DNA from: CAZCAQ01 sp964540135
GTDB lineage: Bacteria; Patescibacteriota; WWE3; UBA101185; UBA10185
Length of the DNA stretch: 48,210 nt
Direction: 5' to 3'
Assembly (NCBI GenBank): GCA_964540135.1
Contig: CAZILK010000008.1
Span: 1 to 48,210, forward strand
The number at the start of each line of letters is the position of its first letter. Within the stretch, counting starts at the first letter, position 1. The notes beneath the pieces are model-generated. The model was not told the DNA's origin, ran no database searches, and was given only the letters and a program-made list of their open reading frames with translations. The position numbers and the translations under genes were made by a program. Shown piece after piece: positions 1 through 7,487 of this stretch.

Positions 1-74
1 TGGCTGGGGGTCAGGGACTCGAACCCCAATACCTGGGACCAAAACCCAGAGTCCTGCCATTAGACGAACCCCCA
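1..74 (-). tRNA. tRNA-Gln (anticodon TTG)
   Basis: A full cloverleaf reads on the minus strand: acceptor TGGGGGT paired with ACCCCCA, discriminator G and an encoded CCA at the window edge. The anticodon stem CTGGG/CCCAG encloses the loop TTTTGGT, giving anticodon TTG. A TATAAT -10 box on the same strand lies at 121-126. Confidence 0.95.
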
Positions 75-120
75 TCAGCTTCAAGATAACTAATTTCTGC
101 TTTTCATTTAAAGCCTAATC

Positions 121-130
121 ATTATACAAT
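121..130. promoter_or_regulatory. Overlapping divergent -10 elements (tRNA-Gln / flavin reductase)
   Basis: The ten bases ATTATACAAT contain TATAAT on the minus strand (121-126, toward tRNA-Gln) and TACAAT on the plus strand (125-130, toward the gene starting at 153). The two boxes share two bases, so polymerase could not occupy both at once. Confidence 0.5.
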
Positions 131-152
131 ACATTGATTCCAATAAAAAACC

Positions 153-872
153 ATGAACTTTCAACTATCAGAAGCCGTAATTACTGCCAAGAAACTATTA
201 ACTAAAGACATTATGGAGGTTATTCTTGCTCCAGGTGAGGGCTATAGTGGCTTTATACCTGGTCAATTTATATCACTTAAAGTAGCACCAGCTGCTTTTA
301 GAGCCTACTCTATATGTTCCCTACCCTCAGACGGCCTGAATATGAAGATTGTTGCTGCGGTTGGCCACAGAGGACTAGGGTCTGATTTTTTAAATAACTC
401 TCAAGTTGGCACTTCAGTTCCCTACCTTGGGCCATCTGGTAGATTTAGACTTAAGCAGAACTGTACTAAAAATATTGTATTTTTATGCACAGGAACAGGG
501 ATATCTCCATTCATACCAATGCTTTATTCACTTTTGAGCAGTAATGGGTGTTCTGATTCAGCAGTTACTTTGTATTTTGGTGAAAAGACTGTAGGTGAAT
601 TATTCTATATTGATATCCTAGACGAGCTTGTTAAAAAATTTGCTAATTTCAGCTACAAGGTCTTTCTCTCGCAAGAAGAGGTTACTGGTTATGGATACGG
701 AAGAATAACCGGTAAATATCCTGTAGACGATGTTGTTAACGCTCAATTTTATCTTTGTGGGCATCCTTCGATGGTTAGTGAGAATATTGAACTTTTGAAA
801 GCTAAAGGGGTTTCAGAAGAAAATATTGTTTTTGAAAAGTTCACTTCAGCAATAGGTAAACCAGTTAGTTAG
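153..872 (+). CDS. Ferredoxin/flavodoxin-NADP reductase-family flavoprotein
   Basis: This 239-residue protein has the standard two-domain FNR layout. The FAD domain carries RAYSIC (residues 50-55, the RxYS flavin motif) and GPSGRF (93-98). The NAD(P) domain carries GTGISP (114-119) and CGHPSMV (202-208), and it ends with the family-typical EKF near residue 229. It should pass electrons between NAD(P)H and a flavin, then to flavodoxin, ferredoxin or another acceptor; the partner is not visible here. No signal peptide or membrane segment is seen, so it is cytosolic. The -10 box lies 22 bases upstream and there is no clear Shine-Dalgarno. The last eight bases overlap the convergent miniprotein gene. 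The exact acceptor is unknown. Confidence 0.85.
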   Translation: MNFQLSEAVITAKKLLTKDIMEVILAPGEGYSGFIPGQFISLKVAPAAFRAYSICSLPSDGLNMKIVAAVGHRGLGSDFLNNSQVGTSVPYLGPSGRFRLKQNCTKNIVFLCTGTGISPFIPMLYSLLSSNGCSDSAVTLYFGEKTVGELFYIDILDELVKKFANFSYKVFLSQEEVTGYGYGRITGKYPVDDVVNAQFYLCGHPSMVSENIELLKAKGVSEENIVFEKFTSAIGKPVS

Positions 873-1140
873 TAAAAGGTACTGATTCACAAGCCATTCC
901 TGTACAAGCAACCTGAACATTTGCGGAACAACTGCACGAATTACAGCCATCAGATGCAACAAAACCTTCGCCAGTTTTATAGGTAACACCGTTATAGCTA
1001 CAAGTTCCTGTAGGAGCCGGTACACTACTTACTGAAAGATTTCGAACATATAAATAAAAAAACAGAATGGATAAAACTGTTACCAAAGCAATTAGTAGAT
1101 GGGTTGTCGAGTTGGATGTTGTATTACTAGCTTCTTCCAT
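865..1140 (-). CDS. Membrane-anchored six-cysteine miniprotein (pacifastin/VWC-like)
   Basis: The 91-residue protein has a short Ser/Thr/Asn-rich N-terminus, one hydrophobic segment (about 14-32) and an outer domain with six cysteines (C47, C66, C69, C71, C79, C84). The pattern CNSCSC followed by CTGMAC matches the C-N-x-C-x-C and C-T-x3-C core of pacifastin-type protease inhibitors. The YNGVTYKTGEGF stretch before it resembles von Willebrand factor C modules. Six cysteines would allow three disulfides, which needs oxidation outside the cell; a DsbA-like protein is encoded at 27037. Pacifastin and VWC families are mostly known from animals, so a bacterial copy is notable. Spacing C47-C66 is longer than in classical pacifastins. 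Function as an inhibitor or adhesion module is inference. Confidence 0.7.
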   Translation of the reverse strand: MEEASNTTSNSTTHLLIALVTVLSILFFYLYVRNLSVSSVPAPTGTCSYNGVTYKTGEGFVASDGCNSCSCSANVQVACTGMACESVPFTN

Positions 1141-1147
1141 TAGTAAA

Positions 1148-1153
1148 ATTATA
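1148..1153 (-). promoter_or_regulatory. -10 box, near-leaderless start of miniprotein gene
   Basis: TATAAT on the minus strand ends seven bases before the ATG at 1140. Transcription would start at or within a base or two of the start codon. Confidence 0.45.
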
Positions 1154-1179
1154 TAGGCAGTGGGTACTTAAAAGCAATA

Positions 1180-1256
1180 TGGTGGGCGGTACAAGGCTCG
1201 AACTTGTGACCTCTCGGATGTAAACCGAGTGCTCTAACCAACTGAGCTAACCGCCC
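1180..1256 (-). tRNA. tRNA-Val (anticodon TAC)
   Basis: Acceptor GGGCGGT pairs with ACCGCCC, discriminator A, encoded CCA at 1180-1182. Anticodon stem CTCGG/CCGAG encloses TTTACAT, giving TAC. A TAGAAT -10 box lies at 1268-1273. Confidence 0.95.
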
Positions 1257-1307
1257 TAGTAACTGCTATTCTACTACAGAACTTGCTTTGAAAAAAGCCT
1301 AAAAGAA

Positions 1308-1790
1308 TTACATAAAACCAAAATCAGTTAATGCTTTAAGGGTACTTTCAAGCTGATTTGGAAACTTTAGGTATGTTGGTAATTCTTCAAATGTTACGCA
1401 TTTAACAGCTTTAAGCTCTTCTTTTCTAATCTCAAGGACTTCGTCTTCATTTAGTTCAACTAAAAATTGAACACGGTGCTGGCCTCTGTGTGACCACCCT
1501 TTAGTTTTTATGTCTCCTTCAATAAGCTCATCAGGCCATTCATAGATTAAAGGCTTGTTAGCTTTTTTTAATAACGTAAACGTGTTTTTTGGAAACTCTT
1601 CTTTTAACTCTCTAAACAGTGTTTCTTCATCTGTTTCACCTTCTTCAATTTTGCCTCCAGGAAATCCCCACTCATCATCTTTCCAATGTATTTCTTGAGT
1701 TAGAACAAATTTATCTCCTTTGACTATATATGCCTGTATACCGTGACGGTATCCCAGCGCCTCTCTATTAAATGAGCTCATCTGCAACAT
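1308..1790 (-). CDS. Nudix hydrolase (RppH/Ap4A-hydrolase-like)
   Basis: The 160-residue protein carries a Nudix box starting at G46: E52 is the spaced glutamate, then R60-E61-L62-K63-E64-E65, the catalytic helix that binds divalent metal. The usual glycine two residues after REUxEE is a proline (P67). A later RGQHRVQF segment resembles the GQxQ-type motif of RppH and diadenosine polyphosphate hydrolases. The enzyme should cleave a nucleoside diphosphate linked to another group; the real substrate is unknown. It is the third gene of a minus-strand operon, 12 bases after the beta-lactamase-fold gene, so it may act in nucleotide clean-up or RNA 5'-end processing. A second Met at residue 4 could be the true start. 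Confidence 0.85.
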   Translation of the reverse strand: MLQMSSFNREALGYRHGIQAYIVKGDKFVLTQEIHWKDDEWGFPGGKIEEGETDEETLFRELKEEFPKNTFTLLKKANKPLIYEWPDELIEGDIKTKGWSHRGQHRVQFLVELNEDEVLEIRKEELKAVKCVTFEELPTYLKFPNQLESTLKALTDFGFM

Positions 1791-1802
1791 AATATCAGAT
1801 TC

Positions 1803-2579
1803 TCAATTACTAGTATAACTTTCAGAGTAGTCGTAACAAAGCTTCGCACAGGTAGCAAGAACATTTGTTGTTAGCTGCTTATCTAGCTGGTCATCTGACA
1901 AAAATGAGAAAATAAATGGATTTTTTGAGTAAACAATCCCAACATTGTGGACAGCTTGTTCTAAAGACCCAGTCTTATGAGCTATCTCAATAGCATTGGG
2001 AATTAAGAGCGGCAGTCTTCTTCTGTCTGTTTCTTCTTTCATTAAAGTTAGAACTTCGGTGCTTTCGGGTATGCTGTTCTTGTAGAGAAGTTTAAGAAGT
2101 AGTGCTTGATCGGCTGCTGTTGTAAAATTAGGACCTTTACCTGCTTTGATCATCATCTTGTGTTTCAAAGTTGTGTTTGCTAACTTAAGTTCTTTGATAT
2201 AGTCTTCGATGTTATCAATTCCTAATATATCAATAAGTTCATTGGTGGCTGAGTTATCAGAAACTGCCAGCATTAAAGTTACAAGATCATTATATGTATA
2301 GCTGTTAGTTCTATCTATAAGCTTTAGAACACCAGAACCAAGAACGAAATTTGACTCATTAATCACAACTCTAGTTTTGGCATCAAATTTTAGGTCTGCT
2401 AATTGTTTAAAATATGTACAGGCAATAACTATTTTAATGATACTTGCTGCCCAAAATTGCAGCTGAGTGTTTTTAGAAAAGACTTCGTTTGTCTTTAAAA
2501 ACTCGATGTGTAATCCAAAATCCCCGCCTAGCTTATCAAGTTGGATTGATATTTGATTTTCAAGTTCTGAGAAGGTCAT
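1803..2579 (-). CDS. Cytosolic serine hydrolase of the class A beta-lactamase fold
   Basis: The 258-residue protein has three of the active-site motifs of class A beta-lactamases and related peptidases: SxxK (S46-IIK49), SDN (107-109) and KTG (202-204). The omega-loop ExxxN that holds the deacylating glutamate is not seen between residues 136 and 155. There is no signal peptide or lipobox, so it should stay in the cytosol. Without the glutamate and without export it is unlikely to be a penicillin resistance enzyme; a peptidase, esterase or amidase role is more plausible. It sits between a MazG-type pyrophosphatase gene (four bases upstream) and a Nudix gene, which points to a metabolic or repair role. 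The substrate cannot be read from the sequence. Confidence 0.8.
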   Translation of the reverse strand: MTFSELENQISIQLDKLGGDFGLHIEFLKTNEVFSKNTQLQFWAASIIKIVIACTYFKQLADLKFDAKTRVVINESNFVLGSGVLKLIDRTNSYTYNDLVTLMLAVSDNSATNELIDILGIDNIEDYIKELKLANTTLKHKMMIKAGKGPNFTTAADQALLLKLLYKNSIPESTEVLTLMKEETDRRRLPLLIPNAIEIAHKTGSLEQAVHNVGIVYSKNPFIFSFLSDDQLDKQLTTNVLATCAKLCYDYSESYTSN

Positions 2580-2583
2580 AGTT

Positions 2584-2982
2584 TTAGTTTAGAATCTCCG
2601 GATACCTAACTTCATTCTTTTTGAAATACGAAAACCACTCGCTATCCTCTAAAACACCAACACTTTCAACAAATACTTTATTATCAAAACCACCATGTGT
2701 TTTCTTTTTAGCGGCAATCTTTGCACTTATCTCAGAGGCTGAAAGGTTCAAGTCTTTTTTAAGATAGTTCAAGATCTCTATAACATCTACTAGTTCTTCT
2801 AACAGCTTCTCTTTATCTTCAGTTAGTTGAAGTTCAGTTACCTCCTCTCCTAGCTTTTTTAGAAGCTCTTTTGTGAACTCGCTATCACTAAGTACTCTTA
2901 CGCCTCCAGGTACTTGTTTGTTTTGAATCATGTTTTCAACAATCTTATCTCTGACTAGTTTGTTGAATTTAAAATAACGCAT
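2584..2982 (-). CDS. MazG-superfamily NTP pyrophosphohydrolase (house-cleaning type)
   Basis: This 132-residue all-helical protein starts with NKLVRDKI, the hallmark of the small predicted house-cleaning pyrophosphatases related to MazG and phosphoribosyl-ATP pyrophosphohydrolase (COG4997 type). Metal-binding acidic motifs EEVTEL and EELVDV follow in the centre, and a THGGF segment sits near residue 97. It is expected to hydrolyse non-canonical NTPs to monophosphates. It is the first gene of an operon with a beta-lactamase-fold hydrolase and a Nudix hydrolase. A TATAAT box at 2992-2997 lies nine bases before the ATG, giving a leader of only a few bases. The exact nucleotide substrate is unknown. 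Confidence 0.8.
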   Translation of the reverse strand: MRYFKFNKLVRDKIVENMIQNKQVPGGVRVLSDSEFTKELLKKLGEEVTELQLTEDKEKLLEELVDVIEILNYLKKDLNLSASEISAKIAAKKKTHGGFDNKVFVESVGVLEDSEWFSYFKKNEVRYPEILN

Positions 2983-3024
2983 AGCAAGCTAATTATAGTA
3001 CTGAGCGGTTAAATAACAAAACTC

Positions 3025-3822
3025 CTACTGAGTACCAAAGGTCATAAAGTTGGAACTTTCGTATCTTTTGACTCCAAAATAGAATACTTTAATTGATAAA
3101 ACAAACCACATAACTGTAAGTATGAGTACCAGGCCGAGCTTATCGTATAACGTGTCTCGTACTATCTCAACTGGAAGTGCACTAATTAGAAGTGATGGTA
3201 CGATAAATGTGAAGAAAGCTCTGGTAGCTCCTTGAAAAGCACCACCGTGGAAAAGTGCTGGTGTTAAGAAAAACTCAAAAAGACCGCTTGCAACTGAATT
3301 GCCATCTACCGTTAGAAAACTGACCGAGTAAGTAATCAACAAAGCTGAGAAAAACATAATTGTTGTTATCACTACAAGAATAACAAGTAGTAATATTTGT
3401 AAAGGAGTTATATTGGTTAATATCCCATAAATTGAAAGGCAGATGACACCAAAGACAATATCTCCGATAGCAGATGTCCCAAATGCGGCTGTACTAACTC
3501 TGAGCAGTAAATTCTTAGGTGAGGTTAAAAATCTATCAAAACTACCTGTTGTAATATAATCAGGCAGTCTTCTAACACCAGCTGCAAAAGATAGTACAAA
3601 GCCATAACTTAATGCCGTAAAGCCTTGTAATAAGACGATATCAAGAGCAGTCCAACCATGAATAACACCAACTGATTTAACAAAAAATACCCAAATAATA
3701 ATAAGCGATATGTTATTTAAGCCCATACCAATTATATTTGTAATAAAACTACCTCTTAGTTCAGCACTACCTTGGATATTCTTTTTTAATGCATATAGAG
3801 TAAATCTTAAAGTGTTATTCAT
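3025..3822 (-). CDS. ABC-2 type exporter permease, second subunit
   Basis: The 265-residue protein has six predicted membrane segments and the character of the ABC-2 permease family PF06182, including a cytosolic RRLPDYITTGSFDRFLTSP stretch after the second segment. That stretch (a G-x-[FL]-D-x-x-L-x-x-P type coupling region) is typical of this family. It is the last gene of an ATPase-permease-permease operon and starts three bases from the end of the other permease gene. The two permeases probably form a heterodimer with the ATPase encoded at 4600-5598. Cargo is unknown; relatives export drugs, lipids or polysaccharides. Confidence 0.85.
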   Translation of the reverse strand: MNNTLRFTLYALKKNIQGSAELRGSFITNIIGMGLNNISLIIIWVFFVKSVGVIHGWTALDIVLLQGFTALSYGFVLSFAAGVRRLPDYITTGSFDRFLTSPKNLLLRVSTAAFGTSAIGDIVFGVICLSIYGILTNITPLQILLLVILVVITTIMFFSALLITYSVSFLTVDGNSVASGLFEFFLTPALFHGGAFQGATRAFFTFIVPSLLISALPVEIVRDTLYDKLGLVLILTVMWFVLSIKVFYFGVKRYESSNFMTFGTQ

Positions 3823-3824
3823 TC

Positions 3825-4625
3825 TTACCCACCGTTTACAGAAACTTTTTTACTTGCTCGTTCAAATAAAATAATAAGAGACACCATGAAGAAGAGGATC
3901 CAAAAAACTTGTATGCCTAGTTTAAAGATCCACTCACTACTCCACGTTGAGGTTGCAGTGTGGGTTATAAATTGGGACGCACCAAACGGGCTATAAACTG
4001 CAATTTTATACAGATAATGAGGAAATAAAGCAATTGGTAAATACGATCCGCCAAGCACCATTACAGTTTTATCAATAATCCAGTATAAAGGGTTAATATC
4101 CTCAACCCAAAAGGCTAGAACACCAACAAGACCGTATAGAAGAAGCGAGAGTAAAACACCAAACATAAACACTAATATAAAGCTTGGAATAAAATAGCTT
4201 GTCAGAAACAAATCAGGTATACCTATAGTAGTTATCATTAAAACAGTTCCGATTGTTGATATAACAAGAAATGGATAAAGTCCGAGGCCAAGCTGCCACC
4301 AAATTTTATATACTAGATAATTTATAGGCTTTGGAAATAAAACCTCCACATTACCAGACTGAACGTCAGTCATTACAGATCTTGATAAGTCTCTGATTCT
4401 AAGAGTTGAAAACGTGAAGTAAAAAAACATGCTCCAAGCAACACTGTTAAAAGTGATGCTATTAACGGTTCCACCGTTGAGCTTAAAAACATAGTTATAC
4501 AAAATAAGTAAAACTCCAAATCTTGCAACAATGCTTGCAGTATCAACAATTAATTTTGATGGGTAATACATCCTATCTCTTACAAGTGTAGAAATTATTT
4601 TAGTTCCCAGTCTTATGGCTTTCAT
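3825..4625 (-). CDS. ABC-2 type exporter permease, first subunit
   Basis: This 266-residue integral membrane protein has about six hydrophobic segments and a cytosolic segment VQSGNVEVLFPKPINYL, equivalent to the coupling region of the partner permease at 3025. It belongs to the same PF06182-like family but differs clearly from that partner, so the pair is an old duplication. The first 26 bases overlap the end of the ATPase gene, indicating translational coupling. It should form the membrane channel of an ATP-driven exporter. The substrate is unknown. Confidence 0.85.
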   Translation of the reverse strand: MKAIRLGTKIISTLVRDRMYYPSKLIVDTASIVARFGVLLILYNYVFKLNGGTVNSITFNSVAWSMFFYFTFSTLRIRDLSRSVMTDVQSGNVEVLFPKPINYLVYKIWWQLGLGLYPFLVISTIGTVLMITTIGIPDLFLTSYFIPSFILVFMFGVLLSLLLYGLVGVLAFWVEDINPLYWIIDKTVMVLGGSYLPIALFPHYLYKIAVYSPFGASQFITHTATSTWSSEWIFKLGIQVFWILFFMVSLIILFERASKKVSVNGG

Positions 4626-5598
4626 AGATGTTCCTTATAACTGATTCCAGATCAGTGTTATATATATCGATGTCATCAACTTTGTATAGTTCAAGTAGCG
4701 CTTTAAGAGCTTCTTGAACACCAATCTTCTCAAGATCAACAACAACTGTTAGTTTGTTAACATCTTTAAGCGTGTAAGTAATACCATCAATAAGGGTAGG
4801 AAAACTTGTAAAACTGGTTTCTGGTGTAATGTCAATAAATTTTTGCTTCACAAATGTTTTAGATAATTCTTGCGTTGGTATATCGTTAACAAGTGTACCG
4901 TGATTTATAACTATAGTTCGATCACATAGAGATTCTATGTCACCAACATCGTGCGAGGTTAGAAATATTGTAGTATTTTCTTCCAAGTTTATTTTCAAAA
5001 GTAGGTCTCTAAGTGACTTCTTAGCAACAACATCAAGTCCGATTGTAGGCTCATCAAGAAATATGATTTCTGGTTTGTGGACAAGTGAAGCTGCCACCTC
5101 AGCACGCATTCTTTGTCCAAGAGACAGCTTGCGTACAGGTTGATTCACAAAAGACTCAAGTGAAAATAATTCTACAAGTTCAGCAATCCTTGCTTTGATT
5201 TGAGCATTTGATAGATCATACATGACTCCAAAAAACTCTAGCGAATCAGTTAAAGGAAGGTTTGGTAAGAGCTGAGATCTTTGACCAAATACAGTTCCTA
5301 TTTTGTAGGCAAGTTTATGGCGTTCTTTTGAAGGATCAAACCCAAAAACACTAACTGATCCACTTGTCGGATATAAAATACCTGTTAGCATTTTAATGGT
5401 TGTTGATTTACCCGCGCCATTTGGGCCTATAAAAGCAACTCTTTCACCTTTGGCTGCTTTAAATGAGATATTATCAACAGCTCTTATCTCCTGTCTTGTA
5501 GGGTAAAGTAGGTTTTTAAACCAACCTGTGTCTTTGTTTTTAACAGGAAAGTTAAATGACTTTGTTAAGTTTTTAACTTCAATAGAAAGTTGCTCCAT
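4600..5598 (-). CDS. ABC exporter ATPase (ABC-2 type)
   Basis: The 332-residue ATPase has Walker A GPNGAGKST (residues 58-66), the signature LSLGQRMRAE, Walker B EIIFLDEPT and a switch histidine in TSHD. An extra stretch before the core (WFKNLLYPTRQEIRAV) and a roughly 90-residue C-terminal domain match ATPases that pair with PF06182-type permeases. It powers the exporter formed with the two permeases encoded downstream. A weak TACTTT -10-like box lies seven bases before the ATG. The gene stands 79 bases from the end of the lysine-type operon on the same strand. Confidence 0.9.
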   Translation of the reverse strand: MEQLSIEVKNLTKSFNFPVKNKDTGWFKNLLYPTRQEIRAVDNISFKAAKGERVAFIGPNGAGKSTTIKMLTGILYPTSGSVSVFGFDPSKERHKLAYKIGTVFGQRSQLLPNLPLTDSLEFFGVMYDLSNAQIKARIAELVELFSLESFVNQPVRKLSLGQRMRAEVAASLVHKPEIIFLDEPTIGLDVVAKKSLRDLLLKINLEENTTIFLTSHDVGDIESLCDRTIVINHGTLVNDIPTQELSKTFVKQKFIDITPETSFTSFPTLIDGITYTLKDVNKLTVVVDLEKIGVQEALKALLELYKVDDIDIYNTDLESVIRNIYESHKTGN

Positions 5599-5677
5599 AG
5601 TACTAAAAGTATTGCATAGATATCAATGTTGTTGAAGTGGTACTATACAAAGAGGACGCTGCCTTACGTCTTTAGAA

Positions 5678-6343
5678 TCAAAAACTCTTTGTTTCACCGC
5701 TCTTTAGTTTATACCAGCCTACAGAACCAAGAGGTTGTGAACAGATGAAGGTTGCGTTATTTATTAACTTGTAATGAAGTGTGTAATACTCCGAATCAAT
5801 TGTATAAGAACAAAGAATGTGAAGATTATTACCTATACTCATGCAAATATTCATTCCAATGATTTTATTGGAATGAGATCTGATGTGCTCATATACTTTT
5901 TGGAGAACTAACTCTTCTGGGTAATCAAGCAGGTATTGTCTAGCTAAAAAAAAGATCTTCTGAGACCCAATTGTTCCGTTTAGCTGAAGGGGAGTATTTA
6001 CTCCAGTAATAGCTCCGTTGAAGACAAAACCAATATCATCGTCAATAAATGGTTGATTGTAGTTAAGATTACCGACCTGGTTTGGAAAGCTTGCGCTTCT
6101 TGCGTGTATTAAGAATATCTTTGCTCTGGGAATAGTCGTGAATGCTTCTTGATCTTCCCAAATTGGAAGAAGTGATTTATAAGTTTTAAATTCACTATTT
6201 TCAGTTCTAAAACTTATACCCCAACCATCGCCCTGCCTATCCCCATTAGATGTCCGACTATCTTTAGCCATGACTGAAAAGGCATGAAGATATGAAGAAA
6301 TTTCTGTCTCCTCAGTGAATCTTGCTACAAAAAATCTACACAT
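5678..6343 (-). CDS. Class II glutamine-amidotransferase-like Cys hydrolase at end of LysW operon
   Basis: This 221-residue protein is an N-terminal-nucleophile hydrolase of the YafJ/EgtC (GATase_4-like) type. Cys2 follows the initiator Met directly. QGDGWG (37-42), HARS (80-83, R82 matching the carboxylate-binding Arg of GlmS) and the oxyanion Asn-Gly (109-110) are present. The Asp that holds the free alpha-amino group of glutamine in GlmS (in its TDTE motif) is replaced: the aligned stretch reads GSQK, with no acid. No synthase domain is attached. The first eight bases overlap lysJ, so it is translated as part of the LysW operon. Since lysK is absent, I infer that it hydrolyses the gamma-glutamyl bond between LysW and the finished amino acid. 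EgtC, known from ergothioneine synthesis, cleaves a comparable gamma-glutamyl amide. The role is inference; the family call is firm. Confidence 0.8.
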   Translation of the reverse strand: MCRFFVARFTEETEISSYLHAFSVMAKDSRTSNGDRQGDGWGISFRTENSEFKTYKSLLPIWEDQEAFTTIPRAKIFLIHARSASFPNQVGNLNYNQPFIDDDIGFVFNGAITGVNTPLQLNGTIGSQKIFFLARQYLLDYPEELVLQKVYEHIRSHSNKIIGMNICMSIGNNLHILCSYTIDSEYYTLHYKLINNATFICSQPLGSVGWYKLKSGETKSF

Positions 6344-7487
6344 GAGATAAAGCTTTTCTAAAAGCCCAAATTACTACGTCAATTTCTGTTTTAGTTATTA
6401 TGTAGGACGGTAAAAATCGAATTACAGTATCCCCAGCAGGACAAGCTAGTACGAAGTTGTTTTGAAGCGCTTTGAGTAATACATTTCTTTTATCTCCACA
6501 CTCAACACCAAGCATTAATCCAGCACCCCTAACTTCACCACAATTTAACATCTCCAGCTGGGCTTTAAAATAATGGCCCATTTCTGTTATATGTTTATAA
6601 GTTGCTGGGGTTAAAAGCTTTAGCGTTTCAACAATTCCTCTGCATGCCAGAGGGTTTCCTCCGAAAGTTGAAGTCTGAAGTCTACTGGGAATACTATCTG
6701 CTATAGCTTGTGAGACGATTGTTGCACCAACCGGAATGCCTCCACCAAGACCTTTACCCAGGCACACAATATCAGGCTCTATGTTTTCATAATGAGAGTT
6801 AAGAAATTTACCAGTCCTACCGGTACCTGTTTGGATCTCATCACATATAAGTATAGTTCCCTTTTCTTTGCACAACTCAGAAAGATGACTTAGAAAACCA
6901 TTACTTGTTTGATTAATGCCAGCCTCTCCTTGAATTGGTTCAACGATTACGCAACAAGTATTCTCGTCTAATGCCTCATCAATCGCAGTTGTGTCATTGA
7001 AAGGTAGAAATTCAACAACTAAAAGATGGGGCTCTAGACCTAGTTTATAGTTTTTACTAGCTGTAACTGATAGAGCACCTAAAGTCTTGCCGTGATAAGA
7101 ACCTGTAAAAGCTAGTATCTTTTTTCTAGAGTTTGCGATTAAAGCAAACTTTAAGCCGGCTTCAACTGCTTCAGCACCAGAATTTGAAAAATAGACTTGA
7201 TAAGCTAATCCCCCGCTTGCCGATACTAAGCTTTTTGCAGCTTGCGTCCTGATATCGTTTTTAAAACTTCCGTGAAGTGTTGTAAGTTTTGAAAGCTGAG
7301 CTGCTAGACCTTGTGTGATTTCGGGGTGCGAGTGGCCAAAGATATTCACACCATAATTTGTCATCATATCTAGGTATTTATTACCTTGTTCATCAAAAAG
7401 ATAACATCCAAAACCATGTGTTATGTTTAGTGACCTACTAGCGTAGCTATTTAAAACATATCGTTTGTGAAGTAAATCTAAATTCAT
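6336..7487 (-). CDS. lysJ: LysW-gamma-L-lysine/ornithine aminotransferase (LysJ/ArgD family)
   Basis: The 383-residue protein is a class III PLP aminotransferase. SNSGAEAVEAGLK (101-113) binds the cofactor phosphate, D216 in ICDEIQTGTGRTG contacts the pyridine nitrogen, and K245 in LGKGLGGGIP is the Schiff-base lysine. In the LysW pathway it converts the LysW-bound semialdehyde to the amine, using glutamate as donor. It lies directly after lysZ (ATGA overlap) and overlaps the downstream amidotransferase-like gene by eight bases. By itself it could pass for acetylornithine aminotransferase; the lysW gene in the same operon decides for LysJ. Whether the product is lysine or ornithine cannot be told. 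Confidence 0.88.
   Translation of the reverse strand: MNLDLLHKRYVLNSYASRSLNITHGFGCYLFDEQGNKYLDMMTNYGVNIFGHSHPEITQGLAAQLSKLTTLHGSFKNDIRTQAAKSLVSASGGLAYQVYFSNSGAEAVEAGLKFALIANSRKKILAFTGSYHGKTLGALSVTASKNYKLGLEPHLLVVEFLPFNDTTAIDEALDENTCCVIVEPIQGEAGINQTSNGFLSHLSELCKEKGTILICDEIQTGTGRTGKFLNSHYENIEPDIVCLGKGLGGGIPVGATIVSQAIADSIPSRLQTSTFGGNPLACRGIVETLKLLTPATYKHITEMGHYFKAQLEMLNCGEVRGAGLMLGVECGDKRNVLLKALQNNFVLACPAGDTVIRFLPSYIITKTEIDVVIWAFRKALSHV

Noticed and set aside
1803..2579. Beta-lactam resistance gene
   Set aside because: No signal peptide and no deacylating Glu motif; fold similarity alone is not enough.
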